Shown: one piece after another, positions 1 through 6,084 of the stretch | How the letters are laid out: each line of letters starts with the position of its first letter | How positions within the stretch are numbered: position 1 is the first letter of the stretch | Source: Clostridium sp. CAG:768 | Lineage (GTDB): Bacteria > Cyanobacteriota > Vampirovibrionia > Gastranaerophilales > Gastranaerophilaceae | Assembly (NCBI GenBank): GCA_000437435.1 | Contig: FR899620.1 | Span: forward strand, 1-50,335 | Length of the DNA stretch: 50,335 nt | Direction of reading: 5' to 3' | The notes under the pieces: generated by a model | Database searches by the model: none | The model's input: the letters and a program-made list of their open reading frames with translations, nothing else | Told to the model about the DNA's origin: nothing | Position numbers and translations under genes: made by a program

Positions 1-62
1 GAATCTAATTATATTCCTTAACCCTTTATTTGTCAAGCTGACAAACTAAAGCAGAAAAAGCG

Positions 63-80
63 GCAGGATTTCCCCCTGCC
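63..80. other. short hairpin upstream of first gene
   Basis: Arms GGCAGG (63-68) and CCTGCC (75-80) form a 6-bp stem with a 6-base loop. No T-run follows on the + strand, so it is not a convincing terminator. A second small inverted repeat, TGTC/GACA, lies at about 31-43. Confidence 0.35.
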
Positions 81-161
81 ACTAGAATTTATTTTAACCG
101 CCTTAACGGTCATCCTAGCGTGCTTAAAATTAGATTTTAATTAAAGAAAGAGGGAAATATC

Positions 162-362
162 ATGAAAGAAGAAGAAAAGAACCTAGTAAAAGAAATAGCA
201 CTTGAAGTGCTAAAGGATTATGAAGAAAAGCACAAAGACGGTGTAATAAAGGTTAGCAAAGTTGCTACACCTCCCACACCAACTGAAAAGGCAGAAAAAT
301 TACATAGTAAAGTTCGTGCAGCATATATGAAAAAACTGTTGCCCGGACTTAATAAAAAATAG
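162..362 (+). CDS. small charged protein of the mobile element
   Basis: This is a 66-residue protein of unknown function. AGAGGG stands 6-7 bases before the ATG, a usable ribosome binding site. It is very rich in Lys and Glu: an N-terminal amphipathic helix (about residues 1-24) is followed by a Pro-Thr rich linker (about 36-41) and a basic C-terminal helix. No membrane segment or metal motif is seen. It lies inside the predicted integrated element, on the strand opposite to the resolvase operon. A role in DNA or protein binding would be a guess. Confidence 0.6.
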   Translation: MKEEEKNLVKEIALEVLKDYEEKHKDGVIKVSKVATPPTPTEKAEKLHSKVRAAYMKKLLPGLNKK

Positions 363-418
363 CCTCTATTACTGTATAGGAGAATGTTTGACTCCCCTCT
401 TTTCATATCCCTTATTTT

Positions 419-451
419 ACCCACATCGTCCGACATACGGACATAGTGGGT
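419..451. repeat. perfectly symmetric two-step hairpin in non-coding DNA
   Basis: Outer arms ACCCAC (419-424) and GTGGGT (446-451) enclose inner arms GTCCG (428-432) and CGGAC (438-442). They are separated by 3-base internal loops, with a 5-base apical loop. Neither strand has a T-run after it, so it is not an intrinsic terminator. It lies in a 270-base gene-free stretch (363-632) of the mobile element, in which nothing else is recognised. A cruciform or single-strand origin, transfer or recombination site is possible. Confidence 0.45.
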
Positions 452-632
452 AATGCAGGCATGCGAACCCCTACCACAACAAACGTTCCCTTATACATTG
501 ACCGCCAAAACCCTTATAAATAAAGGCATTTGCACCGATAGAAGCATTTTACCTTTAAAGCGATTTTTCATGGTTATATGCCTACCAACTTTTTTATGAG
601 TGCTACGGAGTTTACAGACTGCGGCATACGAC

Positions 633-887
633 CTAACTAATATTGAAAACTAACATAATAAGTCCGAGAATTGACAATAATAAAGTACCACCTAGCACCA
701 CAACCCAAAAGAGTATAACTGCACCGCACACAATATCCACGATTAACGGCACTTGATGAACGCATTGAACCTGTTGCCCCTGCTGATAATTTCTGCACCT
801 AGTCGCCCTCGCATTATCCATTATCCTAAGTATCATTAGGTTTAAGAAATGACCTCTTATAAGGTCTTGAACCTGTCTATCGTTCAT
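633..887 (-). CDS. small membrane protein downstream of the resolvase
   Basis: This is an 84-residue protein with a Gln-rich middle (about 35-45) and a strongly hydrophobic C-terminal half (about 48-82), probably one or two membrane segments. The start ATG overlaps the last codons and stop of the resolvase gene, and AGGGGTG precedes it, so it is translationally coupled to the resolvase. No family is recognised. It is the last gene of the minus-strand operon that begins at 1879. Confidence 0.6.
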   Translation of the reverse strand: MNDRQVQDLIRGHFLNLMILRIMDNARATRCRNYQQGQQVQCVHQVPLIVDIVCGAVILFWVVVLGGTLLLSILGLIMLVFNIS

Positions 888-1563
888 TTTTCACCCCTTT
901 GTATAGTTCAAGGTAGTTATAAAAAGTGCCTCTTGATAATGGTTTCTTGTTCATTCTGACTAACTTACCATTCACAGAATCAAGTAATGCGGTTTTTGTT
1001 TCCGAATCTCTTGCCGTTTTCATTACATCCAAAAACTCTTTTGGTAGGTCTTTAATAGTTAATTCTTTCCGACCAAACTTAACTCCTTTAGACTTTGCGA
1101 CCTCTCTACCATTATTGCACCTATCGGCTTTCTCGTTGAGTTCCTGTTCAGTTAAATAATTAAGAACCGCAAAGACAATATCAGTTAGCATTAAATTAAC
1201 TGCCCCATTATCCTTTTTCCGAGTATCTAATAAAGGGAATGATGTAACCACAATATCAACCCCGGCACTCGTTAAAGTATTCCAAGTGTCTTTGGTCAAT
1301 TGGTAACTCCTGCCCATTCTACTTAATTCAATCAAGAGTAAGCAGCAGTGAATCCCTTTACTCTCCAACTCTTGCAAATCTTCAACAAGTTTCTTAAAAA
1401 GTGGGCGGTCTTGATTTTTCCCGGTCCTCTTTTCACAAACAATATTCTCCTGCGGTAACTTAATACCCTCTTTGCTGATAAAGTCATTCAGTTGTTTGTA
1501 TTGGCGGTCATAACTCTGCTGAACCGTACTGCACCTGATGTAACAGTAATAAGTTGTTTCCAT
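877..1563 (-). CDS. small serine recombinase (resolvase/invertase family)
   Basis: This 228-residue recombinase has the family signature Y-x-R-x-S-T-x2-Q at residues 8-16, with Ser12 as the expected nucleophile. A catalytic-domain arginine region (ELSRMGRS, about 85-92) follows, then a long helix with NEKADR. A C-terminal segment could hold a DNA-binding helix-turn-helix. Enzymes of this family cut and rejoin DNA at short crossover sites. The start is placed at the ATG after GGAGG; a longer reading frame adds only five residues that cover the ribosome binding site. It sits between a small coiled-coil gene and a small membrane protein gene. Its job may be dimer resolution or inversion of the element. 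The site-specific integrase is more likely the large recombinase at 6085. Confidence 0.88.
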   Translation of the reverse strand: METTYYCYIRCSTVQQSYDRQYKQLNDFISKEGIKLPQENIVCEKRTGKNQDRPLFKKLVEDLQELESKGIHCCLLLIELSRMGRSYQLTKDTWNTLTSAGVDIVVTSFPLLDTRKKDNGAVNLMLTDIVFAVLNYLTEQELNEKADRCNNGREVAKSKGVKFGRKELTIKDLPKEFLDVMKTARDSETKTALLDSVNGKLVRMNKKPLSRGTFYNYLELYKGVKNER

Positions 1564-1574
1564 TTTATCCTCCT

Positions 1575-1608
1575 GCAATAGCAGTAGGGCTTTCGCCCTA
1601 TGCTATGC
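1575..1608 (-). promoter_or_regulatory. intercistronic hairpin next to the resolvase RBS
   Basis: On the minus strand TAGGGC and GCCCTA form a stem with a GAAA tetraloop, extended by outer pairs (GCATAGCA with TGCTATTGC, one mismatch or bulge). It begins in the last codons of the upstream gene and ends directly against the AGGAGG of the resolvase. No T-run follows, so it is more likely an RNA stability or translation element than a terminator. Confidence 0.5.
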
Positions 1609-1879
1609 TAAATCTCTTTGAGTAAACAGTCTTGATAAAGTTGTCTAAAACATTCATTGATTTTAGATATTCTCTAACTTGGACAGTCATGAGTCTATCT
1701 GCGGTCTGTGAAGTCCAACGAATAACACAACCGCCTAAATCTAATGTTTCAATTTCTCTAGCGTCTAACTCATCTTTAATAGCCTGTTCACGTTCGGTAA
1801 TTTGTGCTTTTAATACGTCCTGTGCAGCATAAAGTTCTCGAAGTTGTGTTACTGCGATTCTAAGTTCTGCGTTTCTCAT
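1598..1879 (-). CDS. small coiled-coil protein, first gene of resolvase operon
   Basis: This is a 93-residue protein of unknown function. The first half (about 5-45) is a strongly predicted helix with heptad pattern (Leu, Ala, Gln, Glu rich). It is followed by a short beta region (about 46-57) and a C-terminal basic segment. AGGAG lies 7-8 bases before the ATG. Proteins of this length and build occur in phages (host-nuclease inhibitor and Gam-like families), but the similarity here is only in overall character and I do not assign it. Confidence 0.6.
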   Translation of the reverse strand: MRNAELRIAVTQLRELYAAQDVLKAQITEREQAIKDELDAREIETLDLGGCVIRWTSQTADRLMTVQVREYLKSMNVLDNFIKTVYSKRFSIA

Positions 1880-1915
1880 AATGTTATCTCCTTTTGTTTT
1901 GTTCCTTATACTATT

Positions 1916-1944
1916 AGTATAACCGATAACATGTTATTTGTCAA
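1916..1944 (-). promoter_or_regulatory. promoter with a perfect palindrome in its spacer
   Basis: On the minus strand TTGACA (1944-1939) and TATACT (1921-1916) are separated by exactly 17 bases. The spacer contains the perfect 12-bp palindrome ATAACATGTTAT (1926-1937). A repressor bound there would block the promoter of the operon 1879-633. The XRE protein encoded next door is the obvious candidate. Confidence 0.75.
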
Positions 1945-2104
1945 GTAAATCATCTTACATTTATTGACATTTGTTACATTTCCGCAGCTTTTAGGGGATA
2001 TTCAAGTATGACAAGCATTGTAGCCGATTTAACAACAAATAGAATTAACCCGGATTTCATTAGGAATCTATGTTTAAACAATTTATAAATTAGTTGACAC
2101 CTTA

Positions 2105-2443
2105 TTAATGAGGTGCATTAAGTTCCAGAGCACTTGAAACGATATTGTAAATAAGTCCGATTTGTACCTTATTAGCGGTTGATAACAATTTATTTAACTT
2201 CTCGATTGTTTCGACATCTGCTTCTACTGGTGTTGATATAAAGAACTGGTACAAATCCACCTCTAGAACCTCAGCAATACGAATTAACTTTGTCATACTT
2301 ACAAGGTTCTTCCCAGTTTCATAGTGAGCAAGCGTTGACGGTTCACATTGGACTTTTTCAGACAGTTGCAGTTGACTGAGCCCTGCTAACTCTCTAAAGT
2401 GTCTAATCCTTGCACCGATAGATATTGAAACATCTGTTTTCAT
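2105..2443 (-). CDS. XRE-family helix-turn-helix repressor
   Basis: This is a 112-residue DNA-binding regulator. The N-terminal HTH_3/Cro-C1-type domain spans about residues 8-62, with the usual pattern of an LSQLQLSEK helix, a turn, and a recognition helix ending HYETGKN. The C-terminal 45 residues form a helical tail, probably for dimerisation. AAAGGA precedes the ATG at some distance. It is divergent from the exported-protein operon starting at 2529, with an inverted repeat between them. It probably represses that promoter and perhaps the palindromic one at 1916-1944. The operator assignment is inference. Confidence 0.88.
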   Translation of the reverse strand: MKTDVSISIGARIRHFRELAGLSQLQLSEKVQCEPSTLAHYETGKNLVSMTKLIRIAEVLEVDLYQFFISTPVEADVETIEKLNKLLSTANKVQIGLIYNIVSSALELNAPH

Positions 2444-2482
2444 AGCCTTATTATCCTTTCTCTATTGAAATAAATCACTAGT

Positions 2483-2522
2483 AAATAGTGCCTGTTGACT
2501 GGCACTATTTATCTGATATGAT
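2483..2522 (+). promoter_or_regulatory. promoter with 10-bp inverted-repeat operator, leaderless
   Basis: A perfect inverted repeat, AAATAGTGCC (2483-2492) and GGCACTATTT (2501-2510), brackets the -35 box TTGACT (2495-2500). The -10 box TATGAT (2517-2522) follows after 16 bases. Transcription should begin at or next to the ATG at 2529, with no room for a ribosome binding site. The repeat is the probable operator of the divergent XRE repressor. Confidence 0.75.
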
Positions 2523-2528
2523 TTACCT

Positions 2529-3041
2529 ATGAAAAAGGTTATAATTCTTGTATCGCTTTTTATATCAACACTTTCAGCCAATGCCTATCCATTTGACACC
2601 AAGTATTACAACCATTGGAAAGCCGTTTACCACCCTCACAATGAATTAAGTTATCAACACGCATACTGTTCTGCATATAACGGCATTGAAGAATATGAGT
2701 TGTCAGATAAGACCAGAGTAGATTGTTTAACTGCTACACATGCAATAGAGTTTGACTTTTGTAATAAAGCCTATGAAGCAGTCGGACAGTCGTTACATTA
2801 TGCTTTAATGACAGGTAAGAAGCCTAAAATAGTTTTGATACTGGATAGTAAGTACAAACAAGAACAAATGGTTTATGTTGAAAGAATTAAGAGGATAGGC
2901 GAAGCTTACGGAATTGAAGTTGAATATATTTCAGATGAAGTATTAACCCTAGACAATAAAGGTAGATGTCAATATATTGATTGCAAATGTAACCACAAGA
3001 AACATAGTTTCTGGCATTTTCATGGTAATATTAAGAAGTAA
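2529..3041 (+). CDS. exported PD-(D/E)XK-like nuclease candidate
   Basis: This is a 170-residue protein with a Sec signal peptide (about residues 1-19, cleavage after ANA). The mature part has RVD (63-65), AIEFDF (72-77) and EAVGQSLHYAL (83-93). That pattern matches small restriction-endonuclease-fold proteins: acidic residues on adjacent strands, then a helix with E and Q. The usual lysine in (D/E)xK is an aspartate here, so activity is uncertain. Many Cys residues in the mature protein suggest disulphides or metal binding outside the cytoplasm. It is first in a five-base-spaced operon with three more exported or membrane proteins. The function is predicted from motif shape only. Confidence 0.6.
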   Translation: MKKVIILVSLFISTLSANAYPFDTKYYNHWKAVYHPHNELSYQHAYCSAYNGIEEYELSDKTRVDCLTATHAIEFDFCNKAYEAVGQSLHYALMTGKKPKIVLILDSKYKQEQMVYVERIKRIGEAYGIEVEYISDEVLTLDNKGRCQYIDCKCNHKKHSFWHFHGNIKK

Positions 3042-3052
3042 AAGGAGTGGAT

Positions 3053-3448
3053 ATGAAGAAATACATAATATTACTATTGGCTATAATATTAGTTCAACCT
3101 TCATCTTTAGCTGTAGGTATGAAAAATACTATGGGTAAAGTTATGGATAGTTGGATAGGTGAGAATATAGATACCGTTATTAACCATTGGGGTTATCCGT
3201 CTAGTGAGAAAGAAATTGCAGGAAAGAAATTGTATTATTGGCTCAATAGTTCCTATGTTGTAAGTGGTAATCAATATGGTGTTTATGGTGGAGAGTCGAC
3301 CTGCAACCGAATATTAGAAGTTGATAAGAACAACACCGTTGTTAAATGGCAATGGGAAGGGAATAGTTGTCCCTCTACATACATATTTTCTGGTAAGAAA
3401 TTAGTAAACCCAAATAACAATCCATGGAAGAAGAAATCTGAATTATAG
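3053..3448 (+). CDS. exported protein, SmpA/OmlA-like character
   Basis: The start ATG follows AAAGGAG by 5 bases; a GTG six bases upstream is less likely. The 131-residue product has a signal peptide (about 1-20), then a segment DSWIGENIDTVINHWGYP. This resembles the 'G-x-x-x-x-x-V-x-x-x-x-G-x-P' lead-in of SmpA/BamE-type domains. The rest is rich in aromatic residues and includes two Cys. There is no lipobox. It is second in the operon 2529-4555. The exact family is not established. Confidence 0.6.
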   Translation: MKKYIILLLAIILVQPSSLAVGMKNTMGKVMDSWIGENIDTVINHWGYPSSEKEIAGKKLYYWLNSSYVVSGNQYGVYGGESTCNRILEVDKNNTVVKWQWEGNSCPSTYIFSGKKLVNPNNNPWKKKSEL

Positions 3449-3459
3449 GAGTTAATAAT

Positions 3460-3852
3460 ATGTTAAAGAACATTCTAATATTTATAGCAGGCATGGTTAC
3501 AATGTTAATATTAATGGTATTGTTTGGAATAGCAGTTAATTCATCAAGTAATAGTGGCTATCCCGGATTAACAATATTTGAAGAAGAAGGCAAGTGTACT
3601 GGGGCTAGACAAATACAGATAATGCAAACTCTTGAACCTAATATGGCACTTGCACATGCAAAAACTCAACCTAATGCAATATATGACCCCAATGAGATAC
3701 TTGTTTTATTATTAGGAGATGAAAAGGCAAGTTATTATGATGACCAAAAGATTAACGTACCCAAAGGAATGTGTGCTAAACAAGTTGGAACATACCAATA
3801 TCAGTCTAGGGAATTAGGCATGAAAACTGTTCCTGCGGTAACAATTAAATAG
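3460..3852 (+). CDS. membrane-anchored protein of unknown function
   Basis: This is a 130-residue protein with one N-terminal membrane segment (about residues 4-26) and a soluble domain with two Cys (in GKCTGAR and GMCAKQ) that could pair. TAGGAG precedes the ATG. It is third in the operon of exported proteins and ends 7 bases before the next gene. No family is recognised. Confidence 0.6.
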   Translation: MLKNILIFIAGMVTMLILMVLFGIAVNSSSNSGYPGLTIFEEEGKCTGARQIQIMQTLEPNMALAHAKTQPNAIYDPNEILVLLLGDEKASYYDDQKINVPKGMCAKQVGTYQYQSRELGMKTVPAVTIK

Positions 3853-3859
3853 GTGGCGT

Positions 3860-4555
3860 ATGGGGTTTGCAATACTTATTGCCATAATTGTCATAATATA
3901 TAAGGTAATAGACTTTTCAGTAGGATATAACCGCTATAAAGCAAGTAATTATTATCAAAGTACAAATAATTCTTATTTATCAGTATATTTTGACAAAGGA
4001 CTTAATGGAGAGTACAGTTTGTACCAGTATTTACAACCTTTTGAGTCAATGGGCTGTAAGTTCTTGTTTAACCTTTATGTACCCAGAAATAATGGCAAGA
4101 CCTCTGAAATAGACGTAATAATGTTTCACCCCAAAGGATTGTTTGTTATTGAGAGTAAGAATTATAGCGGTTGGATATTCGGCAATGAAAGTAATAAACA
4201 ATGGACTCAAACTCTGCCAGTAGGTCGTGGAAGAAGCCATAAGGAACGATTTTATAATCCTATAATGCAGAATGCTACACACATTAGAGCAATAAGAAAA
4301 TATATTGACGACACTATACCTATCCATTCAGTAATTGCATTTTCTGACAACTGCACTCTCAAAGATGTTACAGTTAAAAGTAATGTCATTGTAACCTATT
4401 ATAGCGACCTATTAAGAGAGGTTAAATATAAGTTATCTGAAATCAATAACTATTCTATGACTCCAGAATTACTGAATGAAACATATAACAAGTTATCACA
4501 ATATGCTAATGCTGATGAATATACGAAGTTTCAGCACATTAATAATAGTCGGTAA
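3860..4555 (+). CDS. membrane-anchored NERD-domain nuclease-related protein
   Basis: This is a 231-residue protein with an N-terminal membrane segment (about residues 2-18), followed by a NERD domain (about 45-150). The hallmarks are GLNGEYSLYQYL, NLYVPRNNGKTSEIDVIMFH and GLFVIESKNYSGWI, giving the E...D...ExK set of the PD-(D/E)XK fold, followed by a Trp-Gln pair. The C-terminal part is helical. NERD proteins are thought to act on DNA and often travel on plasmids. GGTGG stands before the ATG. Its position after an exported nuclease candidate suggests a common job at the envelope, perhaps acting on incoming DNA; this is inference. Confidence 0.78.
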   Translation: MGFAILIAIIVIIYKVIDFSVGYNRYKASNYYQSTNNSYLSVYFDKGLNGEYSLYQYLQPFESMGCKFLFNLYVPRNNGKTSEIDVIMFHPKGLFVIESKNYSGWIFGNESNKQWTQTLPVGRGRSHKERFYNPIMQNATHIRAIRKYIDDTIPIHSVIAFSDNCTLKDVTVKSNVIVTYYSDLLREVKYKLSEINNYSMTPELLNETYNKLSQYANADEYTKFQHINNSR

Positions 4556-4669
4556 TTTCATGTCCATATTGTGTCCATTTAATATGTTAATTCATGGTAT
4601 CAGTATTTAATTCAATTATCGTTAATTGCTTTGCTACATGATAAAATCTAATTCATTCTTTATTTATGC

Positions 4670-4675
4670 TATGAT
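4670..4675 (+). promoter_or_regulatory. extended -10 box, leaderless start
   Basis: TGC-TATGAT is an extended -10 element. The ATG at 4682 lies 6 bases after it, which places transcription start on the start codon. No good -35 box is seen. Confidence 0.55.
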
Positions 4676-4681
4676 ATGGGT

Positions 4682-5707
4682 ATGGAAATGGAATTAAAAC
4701 AGGGTGAAATACAAGCACATTGTACTGATATATCAGACGGTGCATTGGCTCTGGTAAGGTCTGTCTTATCTATAAGGAGTATCAGCATTCTAAAGGGTGG
4801 TTTTGAATTTATAACAGACACTCCAGAACAGTATAACAGCTTGAATAATATAATAGATGAGGTAATGACTACTTTCACAGATTATTACTACGCTGCTAGC
4901 GAAGAAAATTATTTAGAACATCCATACTACCAAGTTACCCTCTATGAAGGAGAAGAATTAAAAGACTATCATAAGAACTATTTTGACAACAATCCACTAT
5001 TTAAAGTTGAGTATGAGAGGCTATCCGATACAACAAATAGAATAGCATTTTCGGTTAAAGATAAGGACAAGTGTTTACAGGCACTTGACGATTATTGTTC
5101 AAAGTATGGTTATGATGAGTTATGGAATGATGAAGCAAACATGCTTACTTGTGAAGCCCAAGACAAGCAATTATACAATCTATTGACAGAGAAGGATTAT
5201 AACCTCAACAACTTCGTTATAACTGACATCAAGTATATAAAGGCACTTTGTTATAACGAATATAAGGAAAAACTGTCTATAGCAAATGCAACTATTGGTA
5301 TAGATGAGAATAATAAGCCTGTATTTAGATGTACTATTGCAGATGAAGGATTTGTTGAAGGGTATGGAAAAGACGATAATGTAGAAGATGTTAAAGCAGA
5401 AGCTAAAACCAAAGCTGACAAGCCAAAGAAGGTAAGAAAACACTTCTCCCCCAGTGTGCAAGACCTATTCAATTACATCAAAACTTATGCTCAAGCCAGA
5501 GATTACCAGATATATCCTTATGAATTAATCGGAGAAAAACCAGAGAAACTATATGAAAATATGGGAACATTGACAACTATGGTCAATAGATTGAATGAAC
5601 AGTACAGAGAAATCTGTCATGATGATACTATAACATTAATGAAATACGATAAGACTCTTGAGTGCTATATGATAACAGATATATGGAATAACAAAACTGT
5701 TATTTAG
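4682..5707 (+). CDS. large element protein of unknown function
   Basis: This is a 341-residue soluble, acidic protein with no signal peptide or membrane segment. The start is taken at the ATG 6 bases after a -10 box rather than the in-frame ATG two codons earlier. A Lys-rich linker (about residues 240-258) divides it into a long N-terminal domain and a C-terminal domain of about 85 residues (VQDLFNYIKTYAQARDYQIYPYEL...) that has the look of a winged-helix or helical bundle. It is followed by a strong terminator. No family is recognised, and its place between the nuclease operon and the integrase is typical of accessory cargo. Confidence 0.65.
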   Translation: MEMELKQGEIQAHCTDISDGALALVRSVLSIRSISILKGGFEFITDTPEQYNSLNNIIDEVMTTFTDYYYAASEENYLEHPYYQVTLYEGEELKDYHKNYFDNNPLFKVEYERLSDTTNRIAFSVKDKDKCLQALDDYCSKYGYDELWNDEANMLTCEAQDKQLYNLLTEKDYNLNNFVITDIKYIKALCYNEYKEKLSIANATIGIDENNKPVFRCTIADEGFVEGYGKDDNVEDVKAEAKTKADKPKKVRKHFSPSVQDLFNYIKTYAQARDYQIYPYELIGEKPEKLYENMGTLTTMVNRLNEQYREICHDDTITLMKYDKTLECYMITDIWNNKTVI

Positions 5708-5734
5708 TGGGTAACAAATTATATAAATGGTATG

Positions 5735-5766
5735 TAGCTACTATTCAATGATAGTAGCTATTTTTC
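5735..5766 (+). terminator. intrinsic terminator
   Basis: Perfect 10-bp arms TAGCTACTAT (5735-5744) and ATAGTAGCTA (5751-5760) are followed by TTTTT. It ends the gene at 4682-5707. Confidence 0.88.
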
Positions 5767-5786
5767 GTGCCTAAATTTTCAGAATA

Positions 5787-5856
5787 ACAATAACCGTTAT
5801 TCTGGTTATCGTAGCCTGTCAAGCTGTGCGTAGCACGCAAAAGAAAAGGAGGCTAC
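5787..5856 (+). promoter_or_regulatory. leader with RBS-sequestering hairpin
   Basis: GTAGCCT (5811-5817) can pair with AGGCTAC (5850-5856), which overlaps the AAAGGAGG ribosome binding site of the small gene at 5860. An inner hairpin GTGC/GCAC (5826-5836) sits in its loop. Upstream is the near-palindrome AATAACCGTTATT (about 5790-5802), which occurs again inside the small gene near 5910, so the two copies may be an operator pair. Confidence 0.5.
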
Positions 5857-5859
5857 GCT

Positions 5860-6021
5860 ATGAAAAAAAGAAATAACAACAATTCCGACATCACATTTAA
5901 TGTTGATAGAATAACCGTTATTGTACATTCCCCTACATTAGTAACTACAGATGAAGATAATAAAAGACAGTTGGCAAAGTACCTCTATAAGCTAGTAGAA
6001 ATGAATAACAAAGCTATGTAA
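5860..6021 (+). CDS. small protein preceding the integrase
   Basis: This is a 53-residue protein with an excellent ribosome binding site (AAAGGAGG, 7 bases before ATG). It has a basic Asn-rich N-terminus, a hydrophobic strand region (about residues 13-29) and a C-terminal helix (KRQLAKYLYKLVEMNNK). A small DNA-binding or excisionase-like role next to a recombinase would be usual for mobile elements, but no specific motif proves it. A copy of the 13-mer AATAACCGTTATT lies inside the gene. Confidence 0.6.
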   Translation: MKKRNNNNSDITFNVDRITVIVHSPTLVTTDEDNKRQLAKYLYKLVEMNNKAM

Positions 6022-6042
6022 ATGAAACATACGGCTGCCTGA

Positions 6043-6076
6043 ACCTCTTATTTGTGATACAATGCAAGTAAGAGGT
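6043..6076 (+). promoter_or_regulatory. integrase promoter flanked by inverted repeat
   Basis: ACCTCTTA (6043-6050) and TAAGAGGT (6069-6076) flank an extended -10 element TGA-TACAAT (6055-6063). The geometry suggests a repressor or autoregulation site for the large recombinase. Confidence 0.5.
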
Positions 6077-6084
6077 ATCCTTTC

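Noticed and set aside
456..465. CAGGCATGCG, a 10-base direct match to the anticodon arm of tRNA-Asp (7704-7713), as an attachment site pair.
   Set aside because: Flanks do not match: to the left of 456 there is no tRNA 3' half, which an integration at that point would leave. Ten bases can match by chance in a window this size, particularly as part of a palindromic sequence.
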